From: Methyloversatilis sp.
GTDB lineage: Bacteria > Pseudomonadota > Gammaproteobacteria > Burkholderiales > Rhodocyclaceae
Length of the DNA stretch: 64,000 nucleotides
Assembly (NCBI RefSeq): GCF_030696805.1
Contig: NZ_JAUYRO010000096.1
Location: forward strand, 95,164 to 159,163
Direction of reading: 5' to 3'
In this document: piece by piece, positions 20,794 to 29,935 of the stretch
Layout: every line of letters starts with the position of its first letter
Position numbering within the stretch: the first letter of the stretch is position 1
The notes under the pieces: generated by a model
The model's input: the letters and a program-made list of their open reading frames with translations, nothing else
What the model was told of the DNA's origin: nothing
Databases searched by the model: none
Translations under genes and position numbers: made by a program

Positions 20794-21534
20794 TTACTGG
20801 TAGTAGAGCCCGCCGTTGATGTTCAGCGTTGCGCCGGTGACATAACCTGCCAGCTCCGACGCAAGATAAGACACCGCCGCACCGATTTCTTCCGGCTTGC
20901 CCAGGCGCTTCATCGGCACCGAGTCGATGATGCTCTGGCGGATGTCTTCGCGGATCGACATGACCATTTCGGTGCCGACGTAGCCCGGCGAAATGGCATT
21001 CACGGTGACGCCCTTGGTTGCCATTTCTGCTGCCAGTGCCTTGGTGAAGCCGATCACGCCGGCCTTGGCTGCCGAGTAGTTCGTCTGGCCTGCCTGACCC
21101 TTGACGCCATTGACCGACGAAATGTTGATGATGCGTCCCCAGCCACGCTCGGCCATGCGGCCAGCGACCTGATGAGTCACATTGAACAGGCTGTCGAGAT
21201 TGGTGGTCAGCACTGCATCCCACTGGCCCTTGTCCATTTTCGAAAAGAACTTGTCGCGGGTGATGCCGGCATTGTTGACGACGACGTCCACCGGCCCGAA
21301 ATCCTGTTCGACCTTTTCGATCATGGCCTTGCAGGACTCATAGTCCGACACGTCACCTTCGGCGGCCTTCAGGTCGAAACCTTCCGTCTGCATCTTCGTC
21401 AGCCACTCGTCCTTCTGCGGGAAACCCGGCAGACAGTTGGCCACCACGGTGTAGCCGTCCTTTGCCAGTGCCTTGCAGATTGCCGTGCCCAAGCCGCCCA
21501 TACCGCCGGTTACCAGCGCCACTCTTTTCGTCAT
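20794..21534 (-). CDS. phaB: Acetoacetyl-CoA reductase, second copy
   Basis: An NADPH-dependent short-chain dehydrogenase that reduces acetoacetyl-CoA to (R)-3-hydroxybutyryl-CoA for PHB. The 246-residue protein has the cofactor motif TGGMGGLG, NNAGITRD, the catalytic Ser-Tyr-Lys (SSVNG then YSAAK) and the SPGYVGTEMV loop. It is the downstream member of a tandem pair with the gene at 21620; the two are the same length and clearly paralogous. Confidence 0.92.
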   Translation of the reverse strand: MTKRVALVTGGMGGLGTAICKALAKDGYTVVANCLPGFPQKDEWLTKMQTEGFDLKAAEGDVSDYESCKAMIEKVEQDFGPVDVVVNNAGITRDKFFSKMDKGQWDAVLTTNLDSLFNVTHQVAGRMAERGWGRIINISSVNGVKGQAGQTNYSAAKAGVIGFTKALAAEMATKGVTVNAISPGYVGTEMVMSIREDIRQSIIDSVPMKRLGKPEEIGAAVSYLASELAGYVTGATLNINGGLYYQ

Positions 21535-21565
21535 CTCTCATCTCCCAGCCAGCTGCGTCAGTGAG

Positions 21566-21593
21566 CTTCCACCCCCGCCGGACGGGGTGGAAG
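21566..21593. other. Hairpin between the two phaB genes
   Basis: CTTCCACCCC (21566-21575) pairs perfectly with GGGGTGGAAG (21584-21593). On the pha transcript strand no T-run follows, so it looks more like an RNA-processing or stability element than a terminator. On the plus strand TTTT follows. Confidence 0.5.
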
Positions 21594-21619
21594 TTTTGCG
21601 CGGAAATCCGCGCTGGCGG

Positions 21620-22360
21620 TCAGGCCATATGCTGACCACCGTTGATTGCAATGTTGGCGCCTGTCACAAAAGCGGCTTCGTCGGACGCCAGATAGGCCAC
21701 CAGGCCTGCGATTTCTTCCGGCTTTCCCAGACGCGACACCGGAATCTGCGGCAGGATCTTGCTGTCGAGGATGTCCTGCGGAATCGCCATCACCATCTTG
21801 GTGCCGATGTAGCCCGGCGAAATCGTGTTCACGGTGACGCCGTTGCGCGCAACTTCCAGCGCAAGCGCCTTGGTGAAGCCATGCATGCCGGCCTTGGCTG
21901 CTGAATAGTTGGTCTGGCCGAAGGCACCCTTCGAGCCATTGACCGACGACACATTGATGACGCGGCCCCACTTGCGCTCGGTCATGCCGTCGATGACCTG
22001 CTTGGTCATGTTGAAGCAGGAGTCGAGATTGGTCGAAATCACTACTTTCCAGTCCGCTGCCGTCATCTTCTTGAACGTCATGTCGCGGGTGATGCCGGCG
22101 TTGTTCACCAGCACATCCACTGGTCCCACTTCCTTGGTCACGGCTTCCACGCACGCCTTGCACGAATCGAAATCGGACACGTCGCACGCATAAGCCTTGA
22201 ATCCGTAGCCCATGTTGTTCATCGACTGCAGCCATTCGGCTGCTTTCGTATTGCCCGGGCTGTGCGTGGTGACCACGCGGAAACCCAATGCAGCGAGCTT
22301 GATGCAGACCGCTTCGCCCAGTCCGCCCATGCCGCCCGTTACCAGTGCAACTCTTGCCAT
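21620..22360 (-). CDS. phaB: Acetoacetyl-CoA reductase, first copy
   Basis: Same fold and motifs as its neighbour: TGGMGGLG, NNAGITRD, SSVNG, YSAAKAG and SPGYIGTKMV in 246 residues. It follows phaC by about 70 bases and is the first reductase of the operon. No phaA thiolase is present here, so acetoacetyl-CoA must come from a gene elsewhere. Confidence 0.92.
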   Translation of the reverse strand: MARVALVTGGMGGLGEAVCIKLAALGFRVVTTHSPGNTKAAEWLQSMNNMGYGFKAYACDVSDFDSCKACVEAVTKEVGPVDVLVNNAGITRDMTFKKMTAADWKVVISTNLDSCFNMTKQVIDGMTERKWGRVINVSSVNGSKGAFGQTNYSAAKAGMHGFTKALALEVARNGVTVNTISPGYIGTKMVMAIPQDILDSKILPQIPVSRLGKPEEIAGLVAYLASDEAAFVTGANIAINGGQHMA

Positions 22361-22427
22361 GCTTGTCTCCTCCGATTTTGTGAGGGTATTTCGCTGCCGC
22401 AGCCCCCCTCTTTAAGGCTGCCATTTC

Positions 22428-24209
22428 TCAAGTCGTTGCCAACCCTTTCACATACCGTCCGGGTGCCGCTTCAATCACCGTGTGTCGAGCGTTTCCGGGG
22501 GCTTTCGGCGCGGCGACCTTCTTGCCGGACTTGCCTGCCAGCCATGCGGCGTAGTGCTTCCACCAGCTGCCGGGATGTTCGGTCGCACCCGCGCGCCACT
22601 CGAGCGCATTCGATGCGTCACCGCCGGTCCAGTGCGAACGTTTGTCCTTCGAAACCGGATTGATCGTGCCGGCAACATGACCACTTGCGCCGAGCACGAA
22701 GGTGGTTTCGCCACCGAGCAGGCCACGCGCCAGATAGGCGCCTGTCCACGGCACGATGTGATCTTCCGATGTGGCGAGCAGGTAAGCCGGCATGTCGATC
22801 TTGCCAAGATCGAGCCGTACGCCGAGTACTTCGAGCTTGCCCGGAACGCGCAGGCTGTTTTCCAGATACAGATTGCGCAGATACCAGGCCAGGAAAGGCC
22901 CGGGCAGATTCGTGCTGTCGCAGTTCCAGTGCAGGATGTCGAATGGCGGTGGCGTTTCGCCCTTGAGGTAGTTGCCGACTACGTAATTCCAGATCAGATC
23001 GTTGGGTCGCAGGCTGCTGAAGGTCTGCGCCAGTTCGCGCCCGGGCAGCACACCGCCGCGACCGATTGATGCTTCGCGTGCGGCCACCATGCCTTCATCG
23101 ATCAGACAGGCGAGTTCGCCGGCGTCGGAAAAGTCGAGCAGCGTGGTCAGCAAGGCCATGCTGGCGGCCGGTTTTTCGCCACGACCGCAGGCCACGGCGA
23201 GCGCCGAAGCGAGAATGGTGCCGCCAACGCAGAAACCCAGCGTGTTCGGCTGCATATCACCGGTGATGTCGCGTACGACTTCGAGCGCTGTCAGCGGGCC
23301 GAGACTGAGGTAGTTTTCCCAGGTCAGTGTGCCCATCGAATCGTCGGGATTTCGCCACGACACGAGGAATACCGTGAAGCCCTGCTCAACCAGGTAGCGC
23401 ACCAGCGAGTTTTCCGGCTGCAGGTCCATCAGGTAGTACTTGTTGATGCAGGGAGGAATGATCAACAACGGCTTGGCATGTACCTTTGCGGTCAGCGGCG
23501 CGTACTGGATCAGCTGTATCAGCGTGTTTTCGAACACCACGGAACCGGGCGTCACCGCCAGATTCCTGCCGACCTCGAAGGCGCCCGGTGTCGACATGGA
23601 AATGTAGCCCTGCTGCAGGTCGCGCAGCAGGTTTTCCATGCCCTTGCGGATGCTTTCGCCTTCGGTGCGCAGCGCCGTCTGGATGAATTCGGGGTTGGTC
23701 GCGGCGAAATTCGCCGGCGACATCGCCTCGATCATCTGCTTTGACAGATAGCGCATGCGGTCCTTGGCACGTCCGTCTGCCACCGGAGTCGCTTCGACAC
23801 ACTCGCGCATGAAGGCCGAATTGAGCGCATAAGCCTGGCGCAGATAGTCGAAATACGGGCTTTCCGACCATTCCGGCGCCCGGAAGCGACGATCCGACGG
23901 ATCCATCCTGACCACCGAAGTGCCCGCTTCATCGGGTTTGCGCTGAGTGAACGCCTGCCAGAGCTGATGCTGGTTGGTCAGCCACTGCTGGTGCAGGGCG
24001 TTGAAGCGCTCGATTTCGGGCGGCGGAAAACCGTTTGACGGAAACGGTGTCTGAGCGGATGTGACACCGGCAGCGTCGGGACGCTGCTGGCGTGCCATGA
24101 AATCGCTGAAGTTGCGGCTCATGGCAGTCATGATGGCCATCCAGTCCTGGGTCTGCTCGCCGGAAGAAGGCAATGAAGAAGACCCGGGGCTTGCCGATTC
24201 GCTGCTCAT
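22428..24209 (-). CDS. phaC: Class I polyhydroxyalkanoate synthase
   Basis: Polymerises (R)-3-hydroxyacyl-CoA into PHA at the granule surface. The 593-residue protein has the class I layout: a variable N-terminal region of about 100 residues, the PhaC N-terminal domain, then an alpha/beta-hydrolase core. The lipase-like box is GFCVGG, with the catalytic Cys near residue 327, and the catalytic-loop region reads SEDHIVPW. It heads the operon phaC-phaB-phaB with phaR behind. The size suits short-chain-length synthases. Confidence 0.95.
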   Translation of the reverse strand: MSSESASPGSSSLPSSGEQTQDWMAIMTAMSRNFSDFMARQQRPDAAGVTSAQTPFPSNGFPPPEIERFNALHQQWLTNQHQLWQAFTQRKPDEAGTSVVRMDPSDRRFRAPEWSESPYFDYLRQAYALNSAFMRECVEATPVADGRAKDRMRYLSKQMIEAMSPANFAATNPEFIQTALRTEGESIRKGMENLLRDLQQGYISMSTPGAFEVGRNLAVTPGSVVFENTLIQLIQYAPLTAKVHAKPLLIIPPCINKYYLMDLQPENSLVRYLVEQGFTVFLVSWRNPDDSMGTLTWENYLSLGPLTALEVVRDITGDMQPNTLGFCVGGTILASALAVACGRGEKPAASMALLTTLLDFSDAGELACLIDEGMVAAREASIGRGGVLPGRELAQTFSSLRPNDLIWNYVVGNYLKGETPPPFDILHWNCDSTNLPGPFLAWYLRNLYLENSLRVPGKLEVLGVRLDLGKIDMPAYLLATSEDHIVPWTGAYLARGLLGGETTFVLGASGHVAGTINPVSKDKRSHWTGGDASNALEWRAGATEHPGSWWKHYAAWLAGKSGKKVAAPKAPGNARHTVIEAAPGRYVKGLATT

Positions 24210-24342
24210 CTATTTCGATCCCTGTCGTTCCTGAAGTACCCGGATGCACGGCAAGCGACGGTAAGCTGCAGCGTCATCGGGTACGGATATACGGCCACCG
24301 AGCATAGCAGCGGCAACATTAAAGGGACCTGCCTTCAGGTCC

Positions 24343-24424
24343 GGCATTGCATGAATGCAGCACATTTATATCTTGCACAGTTCAGCATCGCCGGGAATTG
24401 TTGCATTGCACAAAAACTGTGTCA
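24343..24424. promoter_or_regulatory. TGCA-rich stretch between phaC and the small membrane gene
   Basis: The 244-bp gap between the divergent genes contains several TGCA/TGC motifs (CATTGCATGAATGCAGC, CTTGCAC, GTTGCATTGCAC) and a near-inverted repeat TTGCACAGTT ... AACTGTGTCAA. PhaR operators described in other bacteria are TGC/GCA-rich, so this is a candidate PhaR site; the link is an inference. Confidence 0.35.
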
Positions 24425-24453
24425 ATCCCGGATTGCGGAAGGAGTCACACCGG

Positions 24454-24834
24454 ATGTACATCGTCGCCATCGCCTGGATCTACGTCGTGCTGATGATGTC
24501 GATCACCGAACAGTCCATCATCGCAGGCATCATGACCTTTGTTTTCTACGGTCTGGCGCCACTGGCCCTCTTTTTGTGGATTTTCGGCACGCCGGCCCGA
24601 CGGCGTGCCGCGTACCGGAAATCGCTGCTCGCACAAGCCGAAGCTTCAGTGGGCGAATCCGTCGACCAGATGGTGGATCAGCACGATGCTGCCGATGCCG
24701 GCCGAAATGAGCACCACCTGCTGAATGGTGGCGGACAGCTCGGCGCGACGGTGCAGTCCGGGGATCAGGTCGGCGACGGCAACATAGATCATGCTGGCAG
24801 CCGCGATGCACAGCAGGTAGGGCACCGCCCCTGA
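24454..24834 (+). CDS. Small two-helix membrane protein of unknown function
   Basis: A 126-residue frame preceded by AAGGAG about 12 bases upstream. The first 50 residues form two hydrophobic helices (MYIVAIAWIYVVLMMS and FVFYGLAPLALFLWIFG), followed by a basic RRRAAYRK tail. The polar C-terminal half has no recognisable similarity. From 24646 it lies antisense to the 3' end of the ZIP transporter gene, so only the N-terminal part may be under strong selection. Confidence 0.65.
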   Translation: MYIVAIAWIYVVLMMSITEQSIIAGIMTFVFYGLAPLALFLWIFGTPARRRAAYRKSLLAQAEASVGESVDQMVDQHDAADAGRNEHHLLNGGGQLGATVQSGDQVGDGNIDHAGSRDAQQVGHRP

Positions 24835-25536
24835 CATCGACGCCAGTGCGAAGTACGCGCCCACGGCGCCTACCAGCGTAGCCATGCTCGATAGCAGATT
24901 GAAGGCCAGCGCCTTCATGCGGCTCATGCCCGAGTGCAGCAGCACCAGATAATCGCCCACTTCCTGAGGAATTTCGTGCGCCACGATGGCGGTCGCGGTG
25001 ACGATGCCGAGCGGAATGCTCTGTGTGAAGGCAGCGGCGATCAGTACGCCATCAACAAAATTGTGGAAGGCGTCGCCGATCAGGATCAACGATGCGCTGC
25101 GCATCGATTCTTCGCTGCCATAGCCATGCGCATGGCCCCCGCCCGCGACGTGGCTGTGCGCCTGGAGCGCCACGGGCGCAGTGGCCGGCGCGACCGGCCG
25201 GTACGAATGCGCCGTCGAAGTGCGCTTCACTTCGACCGGATCATGCGCCTCGCAGCTGACTTCATGGCAGTGCCGCCACAGCACCAGCTTTTCGAGCAGG
25301 AAAAAACCGAGGATGCCGGCCAGCAGTATGCTCGTGGCCAACTCGACGCTGCCGATTTCGGTGATCGCCTGGGGCAGCACACCCAGCAACGATGCACCGA
25401 GCAGCGCACCGACCGAATAGCTGATGAGCAGCGGAATCGTGTGCGGCTTCGCGGCAAAACCGACCAGCGCAGCGGCACATACACTGATCACGCCACCCAC
25501 GAACGAGGCAAGCACGATCCACATTAGTACAGACAT
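24646..25536 (-). CDS. ZIP-family metal transporter
   Basis: A 296-residue inner-membrane protein with about eight helices. It has a His-rich cytoplasmic loop (HSHVAGGGHAHGYG, about residues 128-141) and the ZIP metal-site helices GDAFHNFVDGVLIAAAF and AIVAHEIPQEVGD. ZIP proteins bring zinc or other divalent metals into the cytoplasm. The start at 25536 (MSVLMWIVLASF) begins directly in the first helix. Its 3' end overlaps the convergent gene at 24454. Confidence 0.9.
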   Translation of the reverse strand: MSVLMWIVLASFVGGVISVCAAALVGFAAKPHTIPLLISYSVGALLGASLLGVLPQAITEIGSVELATSILLAGILGFFLLEKLVLWRHCHEVSCEAHDPVEVKRTSTAHSYRPVAPATAPVALQAHSHVAGGGHAHGYGSEESMRSASLILIGDAFHNFVDGVLIAAAFTQSIPLGIVTATAIVAHEIPQEVGDYLVLLHSGMSRMKALAFNLLSSMATLVGAVGAYFALASMSGAVPYLLCIAAASMIYVAVADLIPGLHRRAELSATIQQVVLISAGIGSIVLIHHLVDGFAH

Positions 25537-25568
25537 AAAGTGCAGCGCGTAGCTGAAAAGAGGCCGGA

Positions 25569-26324
25569 TTATCCTTGATCCGGCGGCGCAGCGGGGCCTG
25601 CCGTCCGCCAGACCAGACTGGCCATGCGCCCGGTATGGCCGTCGCGCCTGAACGAATGGAACAGGCCGGACTGACCGACCGTGCACAAACCGCCGCCATA
25701 GACTGCCTGTACACCTGCCTGTGCCAGTTCGAGCCGGGCCAGCCGATAGATGTCGGCAAACAGCCGGTCGCCCTCACCCGGCCTGAAGGCATCTTCTGCC
25801 CGGGCCAGCCGCGCGACGAAGGCGTCCTTCACTTCAGGTCCGACCTCGAAGGCGTCCGGCCCGATGGCCGGACCCAGCCAGGCAAGGATGTCGCTCGCCG
25901 GACAGCGCATACGCTCGACGGTAAGGGTGAGCACCCCTGCGGCCAGACCCCGCCAGCCTGCATGCGCGGCGGCCACCACCGTACCCTGTCGGTTGCAGAA
26001 CAGCACCGGCAGGCAGTCGGCGGTCAGAACGGCGCATACCGATCCCGGCTGATGCGACACCGATGCGTCGGCACGCGCGGTGCCGGCGATATCGGCATCC
26101 GCCACGTCCACGCCGTGCACCTGATCGAGCCACAGTGGTTCGGCCGGCAGGCAATCGCGCAGCAGCGCGCGATTGGCTGCAACCGCAGCCGGATCATCGC
26201 CCACGTGCGACGCCGGGTTGAACGGACCGAACGGCCACTGGCTGACCCCACCGATACGGGTCGTCACGGCCGCGTGCACGCCGGGCGGGGCCGGCCAGTC
26301 GGGGCGGATCAGCGGCAGCGTCAT
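25569..26324 (-). CDS. pgeF: PgeF/YfiH multicopper-oxidase-fold purine nucleoside phosphorylase-like protein
   Basis: A 251-residue protein of the YfiH/DUF152 family, with the conserved metal ligands in LDQVHG, TADCLPVLF and AAHAGWRG. Family members act on purine nucleosides and help keep peptidoglycan stem composition correct. It overlaps rluD by ATGA (26321-26324), the usual rluD-yfiH pairing. Confidence 0.92.
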   Translation of the reverse strand: MTLPLIRPDWPAPPGVHAAVTTRIGGVSQWPFGPFNPASHVGDDPAAVAANRALLRDCLPAEPLWLDQVHGVDVADADIAGTARADASVSHQPGSVCAVLTADCLPVLFCNRQGTVVAAAHAGWRGLAAGVLTLTVERMRCPASDILAWLGPAIGPDAFEVGPEVKDAFVARLARAEDAFRPGEGDRLFADIYRLARLELAQAGVQAVYGGGLCTVGQSGLFHSFRRDGHTGRMASLVWRTAGPAAPPDQG

Positions 26325-27286
26325 CGGGGATCCCGCAGGCTGTCCATCAGTTGCACCATGTCGTCCGGCAGCGGTACCTCCCAGGCGACTTCGACGCCAC
26401 TGCGTGGGTGAATCAGCCCGAGGCGCCAGGCGTGCAACGCCTGCCGGCCGAACTGCGCCGCAACCGGGCGTGGCGCATAGGTGTCGTCACCGAGCAGCGG
26501 GTGAGCAATGGATGCCATGTGCACGCGTATCTGATGCGTGCGGCCGGTTTCCAGCCGGCACTCGAGGGCCGTGGCATCGCGCAACCGGTCGCGCACGGCG
26601 TAGTGGGTACGCGCCGGCCGCCCGGTCGGCACGACGGCCATGCGCGTGCGGTGCACCGGATGACGGCCGATCGGCGCGTCGACCACCCCGTCGGCCCGCA
26701 CGGCGCCGCTGACCACTGCAATGTAACGACGCGACACGGAGCGCGCCTGCAGCTGGCGCACCAGATCGGTCTGTGCTTCCAGCGTACAGGCCACTACCAG
26801 AAGGCCGGTCGTATCCTTGTCCAGCCGGTGCACGATGCCTGCGCGAGGAACCTGCGCCAGCGCCGGGCGGTGATGCAGCAGCGCATTGAGCAAGGTGCCG
26901 TCCGGCACGCCATTACCCGGGTGCACGACCATGCCGGCCGGCTTGCTGATCACCAGCAGTGTGTCGTCCTCATGAATGATGTGCAGCGGGATGTCCTGCG
27001 GCATATGCACGGTATCGGGCGCGGGTGCGTCGGGATCAAGTTCGAGCCGCTCGCCGGTGAAGGTGCGGCGCCGGGTGTCGCTCACCGGTACCTCGTCCAC
27101 TTTCACCCGGCCCGCGCGCAGCCAGTCCTGAAGGCGTGCCCGCGAGTACTGCGGCCACACTGCGGCCAGCACCACGTCAAGTCGCTGGCCGACCACGCCG
27201 GGCGGTACCACTGCATGAAGTCGATGACCGGGCTGCTCGGCGATATAATCGTCGTCTTGAATCTCTTCCAGGGCTGGTGCGGTCAT
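26321..27286 (-). CDS. rluD: 23S rRNA pseudouridine synthase RluD
   Basis: Makes pseudouridines in helix 69 of 23S rRNA. The 321-residue protein has an N-terminal S4 domain (GQRLDVVLAAVWPQYSRARLQ) and the catalytic aspartate in HRLDKDTTG. The start at 27286 overlaps the start codon of the divergent bamD: the bases CATG serve both. Earlier in-frame starts exist but would lie inside bamD. bamD on the opposite strand, rluD and pgeF form a conserved neighbourhood. Confidence 0.93.
   Translation of the reverse strand: MTAPALEEIQDDDYIAEQPGHRLHAVVPPGVVGQRLDVVLAAVWPQYSRARLQDWLRAGRVKVDEVPVSDTRRRTFTGERLELDPDAPAPDTVHMPQDIPLHIIHEDDTLLVISKPAGMVVHPGNGVPDGTLLNALLHHRPALAQVPRAGIVHRLDKDTTGLLVVACTLEAQTDLVRQLQARSVSRRYIAVVSGAVRADGVVDAPIGRHPVHRTRMAVVPTGRPARTHYAVRDRLRDATALECRLETGRTHQIRVHMASIAHPLLGDDTYAPRPVAAQFGRQALHAWRLGLIHPRSGVEVAWEVPLPDDMVQLMDSLRDPR
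27244..27249 (+). promoter_or_regulatory. Probable -10 element of bamD, inside rluD
   Basis: A perfect TATAAT lies 35 bases before the bamD ATG, within the first codons of rluD. The -35 region (TCGATG with 17-bp spacing) is poor. Confidence 0.5.
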
Positions 27287-28076
27287 GTGGCGTATTTTAA
27301 CGATAGTGTTCGTGGTGCTGTCCGCAGGCTGCAACATCCTGCCGAAGAAGATCGACGAAACTGCCAACTGGTCGGCGCAGCGCCTCTACACCGAAGCGAA
27401 GCAGCTGCTCGACGAAGGTGCCTTCGATCAGTCGGTCAAGATGTACGAAAAACTGGAAGCGCGTTACCCGTATGGCCGCTACGCGCAGCAGGCGCAGATC
27501 GAGGTGGCCTACGCCTATTACCGCTCGGGTGACCGCGTACAGGCGCTTGCCGCCTGCGAGCGATTCATCCGTCTGCACCCCAATCACCCGAACATCGATT
27601 ACATCTTCTATCTGCGCGGGCTGGTCGACTTCAATGAAGACATGGGCTTCATGAGCAAGATTTCGCGTCAGGACATGACCGAACGCGACCCCAAGGGACT
27701 GCGCGACTCGTTTGATGCGCTGAAGGAGCTGATCACCCGCTATCCGGACAGCAAGTATGCGCCTGACGCCAAGGCGCGCATGGGCTACCTGGTCAATGCG
27801 CTGGCCGCCGCCGAAGTACATGTGGCGCGTTATTACTTCCGCCGCGGCGCCTACCTCGCCGCCGCCAACCGCGCACAGTTCGCGATCAGCAGTTTCCAGG
27901 AATCGCCGTCGACCGAAGAAGCGCTGTACATCCTCACCCGCTCGTACGAACAGCTCGGCCTGAGTGACTTGCAGGAAGACGCCCAGCGCGTCATGGTGAA
28001 GAACTTCCCCGACAGCACCTATCCGGAACTGGGCTTCCAGGACGGCAAGGACGACCCGTGGTGGAAGCTCTGGTAA
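27285..28076 (+). CDS. bamD: Outer-membrane assembly lipoprotein BamD
   Basis: An essential component of the beta-barrel assembly machine. The 263-residue protein has a very short lipoprotein signal (MWRILTIVFVVLSAGC) and five TPR-like repeats (YEKLEARYPYGRYAQQAQIE, YPDSKYAPDAKARMGYL and others). An in-frame stop at 27258 shows that no longer start is available other than the ATG at 27285, which overlaps the rluD start on the other strand. Confidence 0.95.
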   Translation: MWRILTIVFVVLSAGCNILPKKIDETANWSAQRLYTEAKQLLDEGAFDQSVKMYEKLEARYPYGRYAQQAQIEVAYAYYRSGDRVQALAACERFIRLHPNHPNIDYIFYLRGLVDFNEDMGFMSKISRQDMTERDPKGLRDSFDALKELITRYPDSKYAPDAKARMGYLVNALAAAEVHVARYYFRRGAYLAAANRAQFAISSFQESPSTEEALYILTRSYEQLGLSDLQEDAQRVMVKNFPDSTYPELGFQDGKDDPWWKLW

Positions 28077-28082
28077 ACATCG

Positions 28083-28104
28083 TGCCGCGCAGTCCCGCGC
28101 GGCA
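28083..28104. other. Small GC hairpin after bamD
   Basis: TGCCGCGC pairs with GCGCGGCA across a 6-base loop, seven bases past the bamD stop. No T-run follows. Confidence 0.35.
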
Positions 28105-28133
28105 GATCTGACTGCATCGACAGGGAGCGTCCC

Positions 28134-28571
28134 ATGTACAGCAAGGTCCTGCTCGCCTACGACGGATCCGAATCCGGCCGCCGCGCACTGTTCGAGTGTG
28201 CCGACATCAACAACCTGCTGCACGCCGACATCCACCTGCTCGCGGTCGCGCCCATTGCGCCGACCTTGTTCGTCGCCGAAGGCTTTGTCGCCGACGTGCC
28301 GCAGGAAGAGGAAAACGCGCGCTTTGCGCAGGTGCTCGACGATGGCCTGGCCCAGCTTGCCGCGCGCAATGTCAAGGCAGCCGGTCATCTGGTGACCGGT
28401 GACGCAGTGCGCGAAATCAGCCGCATGGCGCGCGAACTGAAGGTCGACCTCATCGTTATCGGACACAAACACCACCCGTCGCGGCTCGAGCGCTGGTGGA
28501 AGGGTTCGGTCGGCGCCTCGCTGGTCGAAGAAGCGCCGTGCAGCATCCTGGTCGCCGTGCAGAACCCGTGA
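28134..28571 (+). CDS. Universal stress protein (UspA family)
   Basis: A 145-residue Usp fold beginning KVLLAYDGSESGRRAL. The C-terminal nucleotide motif (GHKHHPSRLERWWKGSVGAS) departs slightly from the classic G-x2-G form but keeps the GSV stretch that binds phosphate, so ATP binding is plausible. The start has GGGAGCGTCCC upstream. It overlaps the downstream NtrC-type regulator by GTGA, suggesting coupled expression. Confidence 0.92.
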   Translation: MYSKVLLAYDGSESGRRALFECADINNLLHADIHLLAVAPIAPTLFVAEGFVADVPQEEENARFAQVLDDGLAQLAARNVKAAGHLVTGDAVREISRMARELKVDLIVIGHKHHPSRLERWWKGSVGASLVEEAPCSILVAVQNP

Positions 28572-29935
28572 CGGCTGCGGCGCGCGCGGGCACGCGCGAC
28601 TGGCAGCAGTACTCGGTGCTGGTGGTCGATGACGAAGAAGGCATGCGCAGCTTCATCACGCGCGCTCTGGGTTCGCGCTGCGGTCTGGTGGAAGCCGCCT
28701 GCAGCGTCGAAACCGCGCAGCAGCTGTTCACCCGGCTTCACTTCGATCTCATCATCCTCGACATCACCCTGCCCGGCCGCAGCGGCCTCGAATGGCTCAA
28801 TGAACTGCGCGAACAGGGGCACCAGTGCGATGTCATCCTGATCACCGCGTTTGCCGATATCGAAACCGCCATCAACGCACTGCGTGCCGGCGCGTCGGAC
28901 TTCATCCTGAAGCCCTTCCGCATCGACCAGATGATGAATGCCGTCGGCCGCTGTTTCGACCGCGCCGGGCTGCTGCGCGAGAACTATGTGCTGCGCCGGG
29001 AGATCGCACGCCAGACCGAAGGCGTCGAGGGCATGGTCGGCGAATCCGCGCCGGTGCGCGAACTGGCCACCGTACTGCGGCGCGCCGCAGCGATGCCCAG
29101 CACCGTGCTGCTGACCGGCGAATCCGGCGTCGGCAAGGAAGTCGCTGCGCGCGCACTGCACCAGATGAGCCCGCGCGCCGCCGCCCCGTTCGTGCCTGTC
29201 AATTGCGGCGCCATCAGCGCAGAACTGATCGAATCCGAACTGTTCGGCCACGTAAAAGGCGCCTTCACCGGCGCACAGGACAACTACCCCGGCCTGCTGT
29301 TCTACGCCCAGGGCGGCACGCTGTTCCTCGATGAAATTTCCGAGCTGCCGCAAGCCATGCAGACCAAGCTGCTGCGCGTGCTCGAAGACCGCATGATCCG
29401 CCCCGTCGGCTCGACTCGCGAAGTCCCGGTCGACATCCGCATCGTCGCCGCCAGCAACCGCGACCTCGCCACCGAAGTGCGCACCGGCCGTTTCCGCCAG
29501 GACCTGTTCTACCGGCTCGACGTCGTGCGCATCACCATTCCGCCGCTGCGCGAAAGGCGTGAAGACGTGAAGCTGCTGGTCGCCCACTTCATGGCGCAAC
29601 TGTCGTCCCGCCTCGGTGTGGCGCCGATTCCGCTCGACCGCGAAACTGTGCTGCGCATGGCCGGCTACGACTGGCCCGGCAACATCCGCGAACTGCGCAA
29701 TCTGGTCGAACGCGCCCTCATCCTTGGCTACTTTCCGGCCGACGCCCTCGGCAGCCTGACCCCGCCCGCCCCCGCCGCAGGCGAGCGTACCGCGCTCGAT
29801 GACGTCGAACGCAAGCACATCCTCGATGTACTCACCGCCTGCGGCGGCAACAAATCCGAAGCCGCCCGCCAGCTCGGCGTGTCGCGCAAGACGATAGAAC
29901 GCAAATGCGCGCAGTGGGGTGTCGCCGGGGTTTAG
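28568..29935 (+). CDS. NtrC-family sigma-54-dependent response regulator
   Basis: A 455-residue three-domain regulator. The receiver (about residues 16-130) has the phospho-acceptor in [10 protein letters not shown]. The AAA+ domain (about 150-385) has Walker A GESGVGKE, an intact GAFTGA loop that contacts sigma-54, and Walker B LFLDE. A Fis-type helix-turn-helix ends it ([17 protein letters not shown]). The GTG start at 28568 overlaps the stress-protein stop. No histidine kinase lies nearby, so the partner is unlinked. Its last codons are part of a short direct repeat. Confidence 0.9.
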   Translation: MTAAARAGTRDWQQYSVLVVDDEEGMRSFITRALGSRCGLVEAACSVETAQQLFTRLHFDLIILDITLPGRSGLEWLNELREQGHQCDVILITAFADIETAINALRAGASDFILKPFRIDQMMNAVGRCFDRAGLLRENYVLRREIARQTEGVEGMVGESAPVRELATVLRRAAAMPSTVLLTGESGVGKEVAARALHQMSPRAAAPFVPVNCGAISAELIESELFGHVKGAFTGAQDNYPGLLFYAQGGTLFLDEISELPQAMQTKLLRVLEDRMIRPVGSTREVPVDIRIVAASNRDLATEVRTGRFRQDLFYRLDVVRITIPPLRERREDVKLLVAHFMAQLSSRLGVAPIPLDRETVLRMAGYDWPGNIRELRNLVERALILGYFPADALGSLTPPAPAAGERTALDDVERKHILDVLTACGGNKSEAARQLGVSRKTIERKCAQWGVAGV

